Below, one piece after another: positions 1 through 7,991 of a stretch of DNA of 64,000 nucleotides. The position numbers were made by a program, and so were the translations under genes. The stretch's first letter is position 1; each line of letters begins with the position of its first letter. Location: NCBI RefSeq assembly GCF_022429565.1, contig NZ_CP092487.1, forward strand, positions 3,180,001 through 3,244,000, in the 5' to 3' direction. The stretch comes from Lutibacter sp. A64. GTDB lineage: Bacteria; Bacteroidota; Bacteroidia; Flavobacteriales; Flavobacteriaceae. Below the pieces are notes generated by a model, which was not told where the DNA came from, did no database searches, and saw nothing but the letters and a program-made list of their open reading frames with translations.

Positions 1-146
1 TTAAGCCATTTAATAATCATGTTAAAACATTTCCAAATAATATTTTAGCTGGCTTTTTTGACTTTGAAGGAAAACCTTATTTTGAAGCAGAAGCTGGTTT
101 AGAAAAAGCGCCAGATGTTGAATTTGATTTCGGAAAAAAAGAATAA
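1..146 (+). CDS. lemA: LemA family protein, C-terminal fragment
   Basis: Only the last 47 codons are in the window, read from base 3 to the TAA at 144-146. The visible end contains FPNNILAGFFDFEGKPYF followed by KAPDVEFDF, which matches the C-terminal signature of LemA-family membrane-anchored helical proteins. The stop codon overlaps the ATG of the next gene (TAATG), so the two are translationally coupled. lemA followed by TPM-domain genes is a common bacterial arrangement. The cellular role of LemA proteins is not well defined. Confidence 0.85.
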   Translation, partial: KPFNNHVKTFPNNILAGFFDFEGKPYFEAEAGLEKAPDVEFDFGKKE

Positions 147-583
147 TGTCTAAAGTTGAAGATTTTTTATCGGCAAAACAAGAGAAAGTTTTAGTTGAAA
201 CTATACAAGTTTCTGAAAAAAATACTTCAGGTGAAATACGTGTACATATAGAAAAATCTACAGAAAAATCTCCAATGGATAGAGCATTGGAGGTTTTTTA
301 TTTTTTAGAAATGGATAAAACAGAACTAAGAAATGGAATTCTAATATACGTAGCCGTTGAAAGTAAAAAAATCGCAATTCTTGGAGATGAAGGTATTAAT
401 AATTTAGTTCCTAAAGATTTTTGGGATCAAGAATTAGCTTTAATGCTTACACATTTTAAAAAAGGTGATTTTACTAAAGGGTTGCAATTAGCAATTATAG
501 AAATTGGAGAAAAATTAAAGCAATTTTTTCCTTATCAGAAAAATGATATTAACGAATTATCTGACGAAATTTCTAAAGGATAA
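146..583 (+). CDS. TPM domain protein (TLP18.3/Psb32/MOLO-1 type), cytoplasmic
   Basis: The 145-residue product carries one TPM (DUF477) domain: SGEIRVHIEKS early, then NGILIYVAVESKKIAILGDEGIN and a C-terminal helix starting DFTKGLQLAI. No signal peptide or membrane segment is visible, unlike the larger TPM protein that follows. Its ATG shares a base with the lemA stop, and its own stop abuts the next reading frame, so lemA and two TPM genes form one operon. Biochemical function is unknown. Relatives are called putative phosphatases, but nothing here proves activity. Confidence 0.85.
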   Translation: MSKVEDFLSAKQEKVLVETIQVSEKNTSGEIRVHIEKSTEKSPMDRALEVFYFLEMDKTELRNGILIYVAVESKKIAILGDEGINNLVPKDFWDQELALMLTHFKKGDFTKGLQLAIIEIGEKLKQFFPYQKNDINELSDEISKG

Positions 584-601
584 ATGATTTTTACACACAA
601 C

Positions 602-1408
602 ATGTTAAAAAAATACACAGCATTTTTTATTGCAATTTTGTTTTTTCAGGTTGCATTTGGGCAATTTACAATTCCTAAAAAACCAACCTTACAAACAAGT
701 GTTTACGATTATGCCAATCTACTTTCTGCTTCACAAAAAAGCAGTTTAGAAAAAAAACTTATAAGTTATTCCGATTCAACTTCAACGCAAATTGTAATTG
801 CAACTATTGAAACCCTTGAGGGGGAAGATATTGGTGTTTTAACTCCAAAATGGGCTCATCAATGGGGAATAGGACAAGCTAAAGAAGATAATGGAGTTTT
901 TATTCTGTTAGCAAATAAAGAACGTAAAATATGGATTTCTCCAGGCTATGGTGTAGAGCATAAATTAACCGCTGGTTTAACAGGTACTTTAGTTAGAAAT
1001 GTAATACTCCCAGAGTTTAGAAAAGGTGATTATTATGACGGTTTAGACAAAGGGACCTATGCCATTTTTGAAATATTAAACGGGACTTATAAAAATAATG
1101 CACCTGCCGAAAGTGGTGAAGGTGGGTTTCCTTCAATTGTTATTATCATCATTATTTTTGTTTTCTTATTAATTATTTTTTCTAAGAAAAATAAAGGAGG
1201 TGGCGGTAATGGAAGAGGTGGATTTAAAGATAATTCTACAGCTGCAGATATTTTAAATGCAATTATACTAAGTCGTGCTGGAAGAGGTGGTTTTGGCGGC
1301 GGAAGCTTTGGCGGAGGATCATCGAGCGGTGGTTTTGGCGGTGGAGGCTTCGGTGGCGGTTTTGGCGGTGGCGGTTTCTCTGGTGGTGGAGCTGGTGGAG
1401 GCTGGTAA
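602..1408 (+). CDS. TPM domain protein, YgcG family, secreted or membrane-anchored
   Basis: From the ATG at 602 the protein (about 268 residues) begins with a clean signal peptide, MLKKYTAFFIAILFFQVAFG then Q. The in-frame ATG at 584 would add six residues ahead of the signal sequence and is less likely. A TPM domain follows (VYDYANLLSASQKSSLEKKL, then NGVFILLANKERKIWISPGYGVE). Next come one hydrophobic helix (IVIIIIIFVFLLIIF) and a tail of GGGFGGG repeats. This is the usual YgcG layout: exported TPM domain, membrane anchor, Gly-rich tail. It is the last gene of the lemA operon. Confidence 0.85.
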   Translation: MLKKYTAFFIAILFFQVAFGQFTIPKKPTLQTSVYDYANLLSASQKSSLEKKLISYSDSTSTQIVIATIETLEGEDIGVLTPKWAHQWGIGQAKEDNGVFILLANKERKIWISPGYGVEHKLTAGLTGTLVRNVILPEFRKGDYYDGLDKGTYAIFEILNGTYKNNAPAESGEGGFPSIVIIIIIFVFLLIIFSKKNKGGGGNGRGGFKDNSTAADILNAIILSRAGRGGFGGGSFGGGSSSGGFGGGGFGGGFGGGGFSGGGAGGGW

Positions 1409-1504
1409 AAACTAAAATGTGTAAATATTGTTTTACTCGATACTATTTTTAATAATTTAGAGCTTTAATATTTCAAAACATGGAGTTATTTTAATCTGGA
1501 ATAA

Positions 1505-4294
1505 TTAACGCATCATCATAAAACTACCTCCACGTTGTCTTTGAGGTTTACTTGTATTGTTAAAATTCCATTTTAAACTTAACATAAAATAGCGTTTAAG
1601 AATAGAGCTTTCCGAATCTTGAATATAGTTTTCTGTTGCAGTTCTTCTTGCATTAGTATTCTGATTTAGTATATCATAAACTTTTAAAGTAGAAACAAAT
1701 TTATCACCTGCAAATTTATAAGCCAATGTAGCATTCCAATTCCAAGAGCTTTTTTTAAATCCCTCTGCTATATTTGGGTTGTAGTTATAATTTATATTAT
1801 TTTGCCATTCAAAGTTTTTTGGAATGGAAGTTCTTGTTCTTACAGAAAATGAATGTCGAGTATATGTTCTATCTTTAAAAAGAGCAATATCATATTTGCT
1901 TTCACTTAATGAAATTGAATAATTTGGACTAATTTCCATTATATTATGCCAATTAAAAATTAAACCTAGGGAAGGAGAAAGAGAGTTATTGTTTGAAATA
2001 TATTTTTCATCATTACTAAAATTTACATTTCTAGATGAATTTAACCCTAATCCAATATTAAAACGAACTGTTTTAACACTATCAACTTTAATTGATTTAC
2101 TATAATTAGTATTTCCATACAAATTGCGGTTTCCATCTACATTTGTGTAAGATGTTGTACGTAAATAATTTTCATCAATTGCAGATTTTGAAACAATGTT
2201 ATCATTTATAAATCTAGCGCCTATATTAGCATTAAAATTACTCTTTTTTTGCATGTTAAAATTGTAAAAGGCTAAATTGATTTGATGGTTGTTAGAAGGC
2301 TCTAAACTTGGGTTTCCTATTATGGTGTTTAATGGGTTACTTATATTTTTAAAGGGTTGAAGGTAGGATAAACTTGGTGGTGAATTAGTTAAATTATAAC
2401 CTAAAGAAAATGTAGATGTTCTATTAGAATTAAAACGGATATTAGAATTTAAGGATGCAGAAGTAAATTTTCTCTCTAAATCTAATTCTGGTCTTAAAAA
2501 ATCACTGTTTTTTAAGGTTCTAAAATTAATGCTAGAACCAATATGGGCACTTATTTTTTCTTTTTGTAAATTTAAAGAAACTCCAGTACTATTATTAATA
2601 GACGTATATGTAAAATCTGAACTAAGGTCTTCTGAAAATTCAGTAAAATCTTGTGTATTTTCATCAAATTCATACGAATACTTTTCATTAGTTTGTTTTT
2701 GATTGTTAAACGCATATTCAAAATTTATAAAAAATTTATTTGCAATAATGGGTTGGCGATATGTAAAATCTATTTTGGTGTTGTTTGACGAGTTTTTAGA
2801 AGAAATTTGTTGGTTTCTTTCTATAACGGATGGAGTATCACCAAAAAGTTCGGTATTTGAATCATAGAAACTTTCTGAATCTTGATTGTTATTATTGCTG
2901 TTTATTCCTAATCTAATAAAACGTCCCTTGTTGTTTAATTTTTTTGAAATGGATAAGTTATAATTAAAAGATTTTGAAGTAGTTTCTGAAAAATTATTAT
3001 TGGTAGATTTATTAATTAATTCTTGATTGTCGTTTAAAGATTCTTCATTTGAACTTGCTTCAGAAAAACTTTTAGTATATTCAATTGTTGGTTTAAAATA
3101 AATCATTAATGTTGAATCAATTTTAAATTGAGTACTAAAATTTATTCGATGTTTATTTTTTTCATTGATAGAAGTATTATCAGAGTTTGAAAAGTATCTT
3201 GAATCTGGTAAAATATTTTCTCTTTTAGTTTTGGTTGCTCCTTCGGTATTACTTGTTGAATAAAAATAATCTGTGGTGAAATCTACTTTTTTACCAAAAT
3301 TATCTGAATAATTTATACCTCCATTTTTAGAGGTTGTTATTCCGTTACTAGCGCCAAAAGAAGGCATTCCTTGTACAAGTGATCCTGCACTTACTTGAGA
3401 AAAATTTACTGAAGATACCATTCCAATAGTCATGCTAGAAAATCCACCCATGCTAAATCTCGGAGAATTTACATTGTTTCCACCAGCAACAATACTTAAT
3501 CTTTGATCGTTGTTAAATAAATTAAGCATTCCTGCAACTTCGTAACGATCATCACTTCCTTTTCCTGCAGATAAACTACCAAAAGCACCTTTGTTGTTTT
3601 TTTCTTTAATTACTAAATTTATTGATTTGTTTAACTGTTCTCCATCTTGTCCTAAAAATACTTCAGACTTTGATTTTGTATCTGTAACCTGAATTTTTTC
3701 AATTATATTTTTCGATAAATTTCTAGTTGCAATTAAAGGATCGTTGCTAAAAAAGGGTTTTCCGTTTACTAATATTTCATTAACCACTTTGCCATTTATT
3801 TTAATTTCTCCATCCATCCCAATTTCTACTCCAGGTAATTTCCTTAATAAATCTTCAACATTTGCATCTTTTTTTGTGTTAAACGATTTAACATTAAATT
3901 CTAAGGTATCTTTTTTAACAGTAATTGGTGCTCTAGATTTAATTTCAACTTCATTTAATAAGTTTTCATGTTGTTCTAAAAATATTGTTTTTAGATCTAT
4001 TTCAGAAGTCTTTAAATCTATTGTTTTTGAAAAGGTTTTATAACCAAAGTAGGAAACAAAAAAATTAATTTTTAAATCGTATATTTTATCTTTAATGGTA
4101 AACAAACCATTATTGTTTGAAATTGTATAGTTTATAACAGAACTATCTTTAATTCTTTCTAAATAAATAGTTGCAGATTCAAGTGGAATACTATCGTTAA
4201 TACTAACTATTTTACCAGTTAATTTTATATTTTTAGATTGAGAATAGGAAAGACATGTAAATAAAATTAAGATGATTGATAGCAGTTTTTTCAT
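1505..4294 (-). CDS. TonB-dependent receptor-like outer membrane beta-barrel protein
   Basis: The 929-residue product begins with a signal peptide (MKKLLSIILILFTCLSYSQ). A carboxypeptidase-like regulatory domain follows (residues about 22-115, LTGKIVSINDSIPLESATIY). A plug-like domain comes next (about 120-230), with VEDLLRKLPGVEIGMDGEIK and VNGKPFF. A long Asn/Ser-rich barrel ends SLKWNFNN plus a short basic tail. This is the flavobacterial outer-membrane beta-barrel family related to TonB receptors. It stands alone between convergent and divergent neighbours with no SusD-like partner, so the substrate cannot be predicted. Confidence 0.85.
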   Translation of the reverse strand: MKKLLSIILILFTCLSYSQSKNIKLTGKIVSINDSIPLESATIYLERIKDSSVINYTISNNNGLFTIKDKIYDLKINFFVSYFGYKTFSKTIDLKTSEIDLKTIFLEQHENLLNEVEIKSRAPITVKKDTLEFNVKSFNTKKDANVEDLLRKLPGVEIGMDGEIKINGKVVNEILVNGKPFFSNDPLIATRNLSKNIIEKIQVTDTKSKSEVFLGQDGEQLNKSINLVIKEKNNKGAFGSLSAGKGSDDRYEVAGMLNLFNNDQRLSIVAGGNNVNSPRFSMGGFSSMTIGMVSSVNFSQVSAGSLVQGMPSFGASNGITTSKNGGINYSDNFGKKVDFTTDYFYSTSNTEGATKTKRENILPDSRYFSNSDNTSINEKNKHRINFSTQFKIDSTLMIYFKPTIEYTKSFSEASSNEESLNDNQELINKSTNNNFSETTSKSFNYNLSISKKLNNKGRFIRLGINSNNNNQDSESFYDSNTELFGDTPSVIERNQQISSKNSSNNTKIDFTYRQPIIANKFFINFEYAFNNQKQTNEKYSYEFDENTQDFTEFSEDLSSDFTYTSINNSTGVSLNLQKEKISAHIGSSINFRTLKNSDFLRPELDLERKFTSASLNSNIRFNSNRTSTFSLGYNLTNSPPSLSYLQPFKNISNPLNTIIGNPSLEPSNNHQINLAFYNFNMQKKSNFNANIGARFINDNIVSKSAIDENYLRTTSYTNVDGNRNLYGNTNYSKSIKVDSVKTVRFNIGLGLNSSRNVNFSNDEKYISNNNSLSPSLGLIFNWHNIMEISPNYSISLSESKYDIALFKDRTYTRHSFSVRTRTSIPKNFEWQNNINYNYNPNIAEGFKKSSWNWNATLAYKFAGDKFVSTLKVYDILNQNTNARRTATENYIQDSESSILKRYFMLSLKWNFNNTSKPQRQRGGSFMMMR

Positions 4295-4428
4295 ACTTTT
4301 TGAAATGATTTAAAGTAATAAATTTAATAAAATTATGTGTTTTAAAGTGCTAATGATAAGTTAAGTTTCTAAATAATATTTAATTACTTCTTTGTAAATA
4401 TATTTTCTTATTTATAATAACTATTTGG

Positions 4429-4437
4429 TAATTTTGC
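4429..4437 (+). promoter_or_regulatory. -7 promoter element of the rhodanese-ArsR-TauE operon
   Basis: TAATTTTGC is an exact match to the Bacteroidota -7 consensus TAnnTTTG(C), 23 bp upstream of the ATG at 4461. No convincing -33 TTTG lies at normal spacing, so activation or a weak -33 element is possible. Confidence 0.5.
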
Positions 4438-4460
4438 CAAATATAAAATTTGTTAGTAAT

Positions 4461-4865
4461 ATGAAAAATTATACTTCCATAGTAATCAGTTTACTTTTTG
4501 GTTTAAATGCAATTGGTCAAACAATAGAAAAAATAGTGGCAAAAGATGTTTTAGAAATAGTTGTTAGTAGAGATACAACAAATACTATAATGATTGATGG
4601 TAGAAGTGCTGAAATGTTTGCAGATAAGCATATTGAAGGAGTTGTAAATATAGATGCTTTTAGTGAATCGTCTTCAATAGAATTAAAGAATTATATTGAT
4701 AAACAAGAGCTTATAGTGTATTGCTCTAACAATAAAAGAGGTGGAATTATTATTGAAAAACTTATATAGTTAGAATATAAAGGCAAAATTATATTTATAT
4801 CTGATGGTATAAACGGATGGAATTTAGCAGAATATAAAACAGTAAGTGATAAAAAACAAGGATAG
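4461..4865 (+). pseudogene. Exported rhodanese-like protein interrupted by an in-frame TAG
   Basis: From the ATG at 4461 there is a signal peptide (MKNYTSIVISLLFGLNAIGQ), then a rhodanese fold with IDGRSAEMFADKHIEGVVNI and the active-site loop VYCSNNKRG, which fits the C-x4-R loop. A TAG at 4767-4769 stops translation after 102 codons. The same frame continues as YKGKIIFISDGINGWNLAEY, the normal last strand and helix of a rhodanese, to a second TAG at 4863-4865 that overlaps the GTG of the ArsR gene. The catalytic loop precedes the stop, so a truncated product could be made. A recent nonsense mutation is the simplest reading. The upstream in-frame TTG at 4425 overlaps the promoter and is not the start. 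Confidence 0.75.
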
Positions 4866-5161
4866 TGAATCAAGATATAGAAAATCAATTTCTAGAAAAA
4901 GCAGCATTATTTAAAGCATTAGCACACCCAACTCGCTTATTTATTATTAATGCTGTAAAAGATAAAAAACTGTCTGTAAAAGAGCTTACAGAACTGGTAG
5001 GTGTTGATATTTCTACAATGTCTAAACATTTAAGTATTCTTAAAAATCACAAAATTATTAAAGGGAAAAAGGATAAAAATTATATTTATTATAGTTTAGA
5101 AATTCCTTGTGTGTTAGATTTTATGACTTGTGCCGTTAAAGTAATCGAAAAAAATAAATAA
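4865..5161 (+). CDS. ArsR family winged-helix transcriptional regulator
   Basis: The 98-residue protein matches ArsR/SmtB regulators: KALAHPTRLFIINAV, then the recognition helix VDISTMSKHLSILK and a wing around IIKGKKDKNYIYYSL. The last helix holds two cysteines (C82 and C89, C-x6-C) that could form a thiol switch or metal site. The GTG start overlaps the stop of the rhodanese frame, and the sulfur permease begins one base after its stop. It probably represses this operon in response to sulfide, persulfide or metal. The ligand is inferred from the neighbours only. Confidence 0.85.
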   Translation: MNQDIENQFLEKAALFKALAHPTRLFIINAVKDKKLSVKELTELVGVDISTMSKHLSILKNHKIIKGKKDKNYIYYSLEIPCVLDFMTCAVKVIEKNK

Positions 5162-5162
5162 A

Positions 5163-5942
5163 ATGAGTGTTTGGATACTTGCAATTGTTATAATGCTTAT
5201 TGCATTTTTAATGACAATGACCGGTCGTGGTGGTGGAAATTTTTACGTTCTTGTATTGGTTTTTTCTGGTTTTAGTATGAATATTTCTGCTTCCACTGGG
5301 CAATTTATTCTTATGTGTTCTTCATTTATTGCGACTATTCTTTTCAGTAAACAAAAAATGAACCACTGGAAATTAACCATACTTTTAGGAGTATTATTAT
5401 TTATTTCTGCAATGGCTGGTGGATTTTACGGGCAATATTTTAACGAAAAAGCACTTAAGGTAATTTTTGCGATTCTTATGTTTGTCGCTGCTTTGTTAAT
5501 GTTGAAAAAACCTAAGCAAAAACTTAAAAATGATGGTATTTGGGTTGTTACATTAACATCAAATAATGAAACTTTTAAAGTGAATTTATTGGTAACAATA
5601 CCAATAGTATTACTTACTGGTTTTCTTTCTGGAATGGTTGGTGTTTCTGGTGGATCCTTTTTAGTTCCTCTAATGCTATTAACTATGAATGTTCCTATGC
5701 ATGTTGCAGTTGGTACTTCTACAACTTTGGTGTCTGTATCTGCAGTAGCAGGTTTTTTTGGACATATTGGAGCAGGAATTGTAGATCTTAATTTAGCAAT
5801 ACCTTTAGCCTTGGGAGGTGTTATTGGTGGTTTTATGGGTGCTAAAATGGCATTAGAATCAAAACCTAAAAATTTAAAATATCTTTTTGCTGGTACGCAA
5901 TTGATAGCTTCCATTATTATGATTATTAATGTTATATATTGA
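5163..5942 (+). CDS. Sulfite exporter TauE/SafE family permease
   Basis: The 259-residue hydrophobic protein shows the two-half TauE/SafE layout with paired glycine-rich motifs: TMTGRGGGNFYVLVLVF near residue 20 and GMVGVSGGSFLVPLMLL near residue 158. A third glycine-rich loop (GGVIGGFMGAKMA) lies near the end. Family members move sulfite, sulfoacetate, thiosulfate or other small anions. Rhodanese and ArsR upstream in the same operon favour an inorganic sulfur substrate. Confidence 0.85.
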   Translation: MSVWILAIVIMLIAFLMTMTGRGGGNFYVLVLVFSGFSMNISASTGQFILMCSSFIATILFSKQKMNHWKLTILLGVLLFISAMAGGFYGQYFNEKALKVIFAILMFVAALLMLKKPKQKLKNDGIWVVTLTSNNETFKVNLLVTIPIVLLTGFLSGMVGVSGGSFLVPLMLLTMNVPMHVAVGTSTTLVSVSAVAGFFGHIGAGIVDLNLAIPLALGGVIGGFMGAKMALESKPKNLKYLFAGTQLIASIIMIINVIY

Positions 5943-6116
5943 GTTTTTCACTTTTAATATTAAATTATTTTTAAAAAATATATTAGTAATATACTCATTT
6001 TAAAAATTTTAACATTTTAATAAGAAGGTAATATATTAGATTTGTTGGACGTTTTATTAGAATTAATAAGATTAATAATCTGAATTCTATAAGCTAAAGA
6101 TTAAATAATACGTACA

Positions 6117-6629
6117 ATGCAAAATACTATTTTACTACTAATTTCTTTATTCTTTATTGGATTTACTTCAGATAATAAAGAAATAGTTACAAAACAACCA
6201 TTAAATAACGCTACCATACCGGTTTATAACTTTTCTGAATTAGAGCCTTTATTATATACAGATTCAGAAAAAATACATATTGTAAATTTTTGGGCTATGT
6301 GGTGTGCTCCTTGCGTAAAAGAGTTACCAATTTTTCAAGCGTATGAAAAAAATAATGAAAATGTAGAAATGATTTTTGTGAGTCTTGATTTTCCTGAAGA
6401 TATTGAAACAAAACTTAAACCATTTTTAGAAAAAAAAGGAATTACATCAAAAGTTGTGCTTTTAGACGATCCAGATGCAAATACTTGGATAGATAAAATT
6501 GACCCTAATTGGTCTGGTGCAATACCATTTACCATAGTATTCAATAAAAATAAGCGATCTTTTCACGAACGTGCTTTTGAAAATATTGAAGACTTAGAAA
6601 CTGAAATTAATAACACAATAAATAACTAA
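6117..6629 (+). CDS. TlpA-like thioredoxin-fold protein with CAPC active site
   Basis: The 170-residue product has a short hydrophobic N-terminus (MQNTILLLISLFFIGFTS) indicating export. A thioredoxin/TlpA domain follows with FWAMWCAPCVKELP (C63 and C66) and the cis-Pro region WSGAIPFTIVF. It is a likely periplasmic thiol-disulfide oxidoreductase. The gene is four bases upstream of a second redoxin and 174 bp after the TauE permease, so a shared role in extracytoplasmic sulfur or thiol chemistry is plausible. Confidence 0.85.
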   Translation: MQNTILLLISLFFIGFTSDNKEIVTKQPLNNATIPVYNFSELEPLLYTDSEKIHIVNFWAMWCAPCVKELPIFQAYEKNNENVEMIFVSLDFPEDIETKLKPFLEKKGITSKVVLLDDPDANTWIDKIDPNWSGAIPFTIVFNKNKRSFHERAFENIEDLETEINNTINN

Positions 6630-6633
6630 AAAA

Positions 6634-7305
6634 ATGAAGAAAAGTAATTTAACATTCACAGTAATTTTAATTTTATGTAGTTTTTTAACAACTATAAATA
6701 CAAATGCGCAAGAAAGAAAGGGACCTCCAAAAGGTGGTCACAGTCCTCAACAAACTAAAACTTTGGATGAAATTGGAGGTTATAAAATAGGTGAAGTTGC
6801 TACTGACTTTAATCTTAAAAATGTTGACGGTACTATGTTTTCTTTAGCAGATATTAAAGACGCAAAAGGATATATTGTAGTATTTACTTGTAATGAATGC
6901 CCGTTTGCTAAAATGTATGAAGATCGTTTAATAGAGCTTCATAATAAATATGTTTCACAAGGATATGCTGTAGTAGCTATTAACCCAAATGTAAGTGAAA
7001 ATAACGCGAAAGAAAGTTTTGAATCAATGCAAAAAAGAGCAACAGAAAAGAAATTTCCTTTTGTTTATTTAGCTGATGAAAAACATGATGTTTTTCCAAA
7101 ATATGGAGCTGTTAGAACACCTCACGTATTTTTATTAGATAGCGATAAAAAAGTACAATACATAGGTACTATAGACGATAATGCTAGGTCTGCGGCTAAT
7201 GTTAAAGTAAAATACCTTGAAAACGCGATACAGGCGCTTCAAAAAGGAACAACTCCAGAAGTTACTTTTACTAAAGCAATTGGCTGCCCTGTAAAAGCAA
7301 TTTAA
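6634..7305 (+). CDS. Exported redoxin / thioredoxin family protein (CNEC motif)
   Basis: A signal peptide (ending about residue 25, TNAQ) is followed by an AhpC/TSA-Redoxin fold: YKIGEVATDFNLKNVDG, VVFTCNECPFAKMYEDR (C86 and C89), then YGAVRTPHVFLLDSDKKVQY. A further Cys near the C-terminus (AIGCPVKAI, C218) is typical of this bacterial branch and may be a resolving residue. It forms a two-gene operon with the TlpA-like protein. The exact partner protein is unknown. Confidence 0.85.
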   Translation: MKKSNLTFTVILILCSFLTTINTNAQERKGPPKGGHSPQQTKTLDEIGGYKIGEVATDFNLKNVDGTMFSLADIKDAKGYIVVFTCNECPFAKMYEDRLIELHNKYVSQGYAVVAINPNVSENNAKESFESMQKRATEKKFPFVYLADEKHDVFPKYGAVRTPHVFLLDSDKKVQYIGTIDDNARSAANVKVKYLENAIQALQKGTTPEVTFTKAIGCPVKAI

Positions 7306-7416
7306 TTAAAGTAGTAACTGTATAACTTTATGCTTGTTTATAAATAGTGAACAGCAATATTATTAAAAGTTTATTTTATTAATAATGAAAAAATACTTCT
7401 AGTATTATTTGTATCT

Positions 7417-7459
7417 ACAATTTTAACATTTGGAGAAGAAACTCAAATGTTAAAATTGT
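7417..7459. repeat. Perfect 15-bp inverted repeat between convergent genes
   Basis: ACAATTTTAACATTT (7417-7431) is repeated exactly as its reverse complement at 7445-7459 around a 13-nt spacer. It lies between the redoxin gene (+) and the GreA/GreB-like gene (-). A long symmetric hairpin here would work on either transcript, so a bidirectional terminator or 3' end-protecting stem is the likely role. The stem is A+T-rich and lacks a strong T tract. Confidence 0.6.
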
Positions 7460-7491
7460 TTGATGCAATTCTAGACAGAAAAATGTTTTAC

Positions 7492-7947
7492 TTAAAAAAT
7501 CTCCAAAATTTCGGCATTGTTAAAAGCTAGAGTTCCTCCAATTTTTTGTCCTAATAATTGCTTTCCAATAGGAGATTGCGAAGAGATTGCGAAATAAGTA
7601 GCGTCTTCAACCAAAATTTTTCCAACACTAATAGCTAAAAAATAAGTGCCTTTTGAAGTTTTAATAAGACTTCCTAAACAAACAACTTCAGAAGATTTTT
7701 CAATTGAAATTTTGTTTAAAACGGCATTCATAGCTTCAATTTCGGCTAATTGTTGACTCGATTTTTCCATTTCTAACTGAATCATTGCTCTACCGGTTTC
7801 GTGTTTGTCGCCAGCAGAACTTTTAGTTTCAGAAAATAAATCGTTTTTGTTAGAAGCGATACTTTGGCTAATAACAGCACTTTTTTGTCGAACAAAGTGA
7901 AAACACTGTTCAAGTAATTGTTGTTTTATTTTTAAATAATTCATCAT
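7492..7947 (-). CDS. GreA/GreB-like transcription elongation factor family protein
   Basis: The 151-residue protein has an N-terminal helical hairpin (about 1-80) and a C-terminal FKBP-like GreA/GreB domain with VVCLGSLIKTSKGTYFLAIS and ISSQSPIGKQLLGQKIGGTL. The SPIG(K/R)xLLG motif is typical of Gre C-terminal domains. Flavobacterial members sit apart from canonical greA and are sometimes misnamed as acyl carrier enzymes. Whether it binds the RNA polymerase secondary channel cannot be told from sequence alone. Confidence 0.75.
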   Translation of the reverse strand: MMNYLKIKQQLLEQCFHFVRQKSAVISQSIASNKNDLFSETKSSAGDKHETGRAMIQLEMEKSSQQLAEIEAMNAVLNKISIEKSSEVVCLGSLIKTSKGTYFLAISVGKILVEDATYFAISSQSPIGKQLLGQKIGGTLAFNNAEILEIF

Positions 7948-7955
7948 ATAAAGTG

Positions 7956-7983
7956 TTGTAAAAATAACAATTCTTAATTTTGC
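7956..7983 (+). promoter_or_regulatory. Promoter of the radical SAM gene
   Basis: The -7 element TAATTTTGC (7975-7983) is exact. A TTG at 7956-7958 lies 16 bp upstream as a possible -33 core. The in-frame TTG at 7980 lies inside this -7 element, so the ATG at 7992 must be the start; the 5' leader is very short. Confidence 0.6.
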
Positions 7984-7991
7984 AATTAATT

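Noticed and set aside
3744..4043. 99-codon plus-strand frame inside the beta-barrel receptor gene
   Set aside because: Antisense to a well-supported receptor gene; hydrophobic low-complexity translation with no recognisable domain.
4865..5161. ArsR protein as a classic arsenic or zinc sensor
   Set aside because: No metal-binding cysteine or histidine motif in the recognition helix; only the C-terminal C-x6-C pair is present.
5426..5914. 162-codon minus-strand frame opposite the TauE gene
   Set aside because: Exact antisense shadow of conserved membrane helices; Pro/Thr-rich translation and no promoter.
7980..7991. Upstream TTG start for the radical SAM protein
   Set aside because: It lies inside the -7 promoter element; the ATG at 7992 starts a normal N-terminus.
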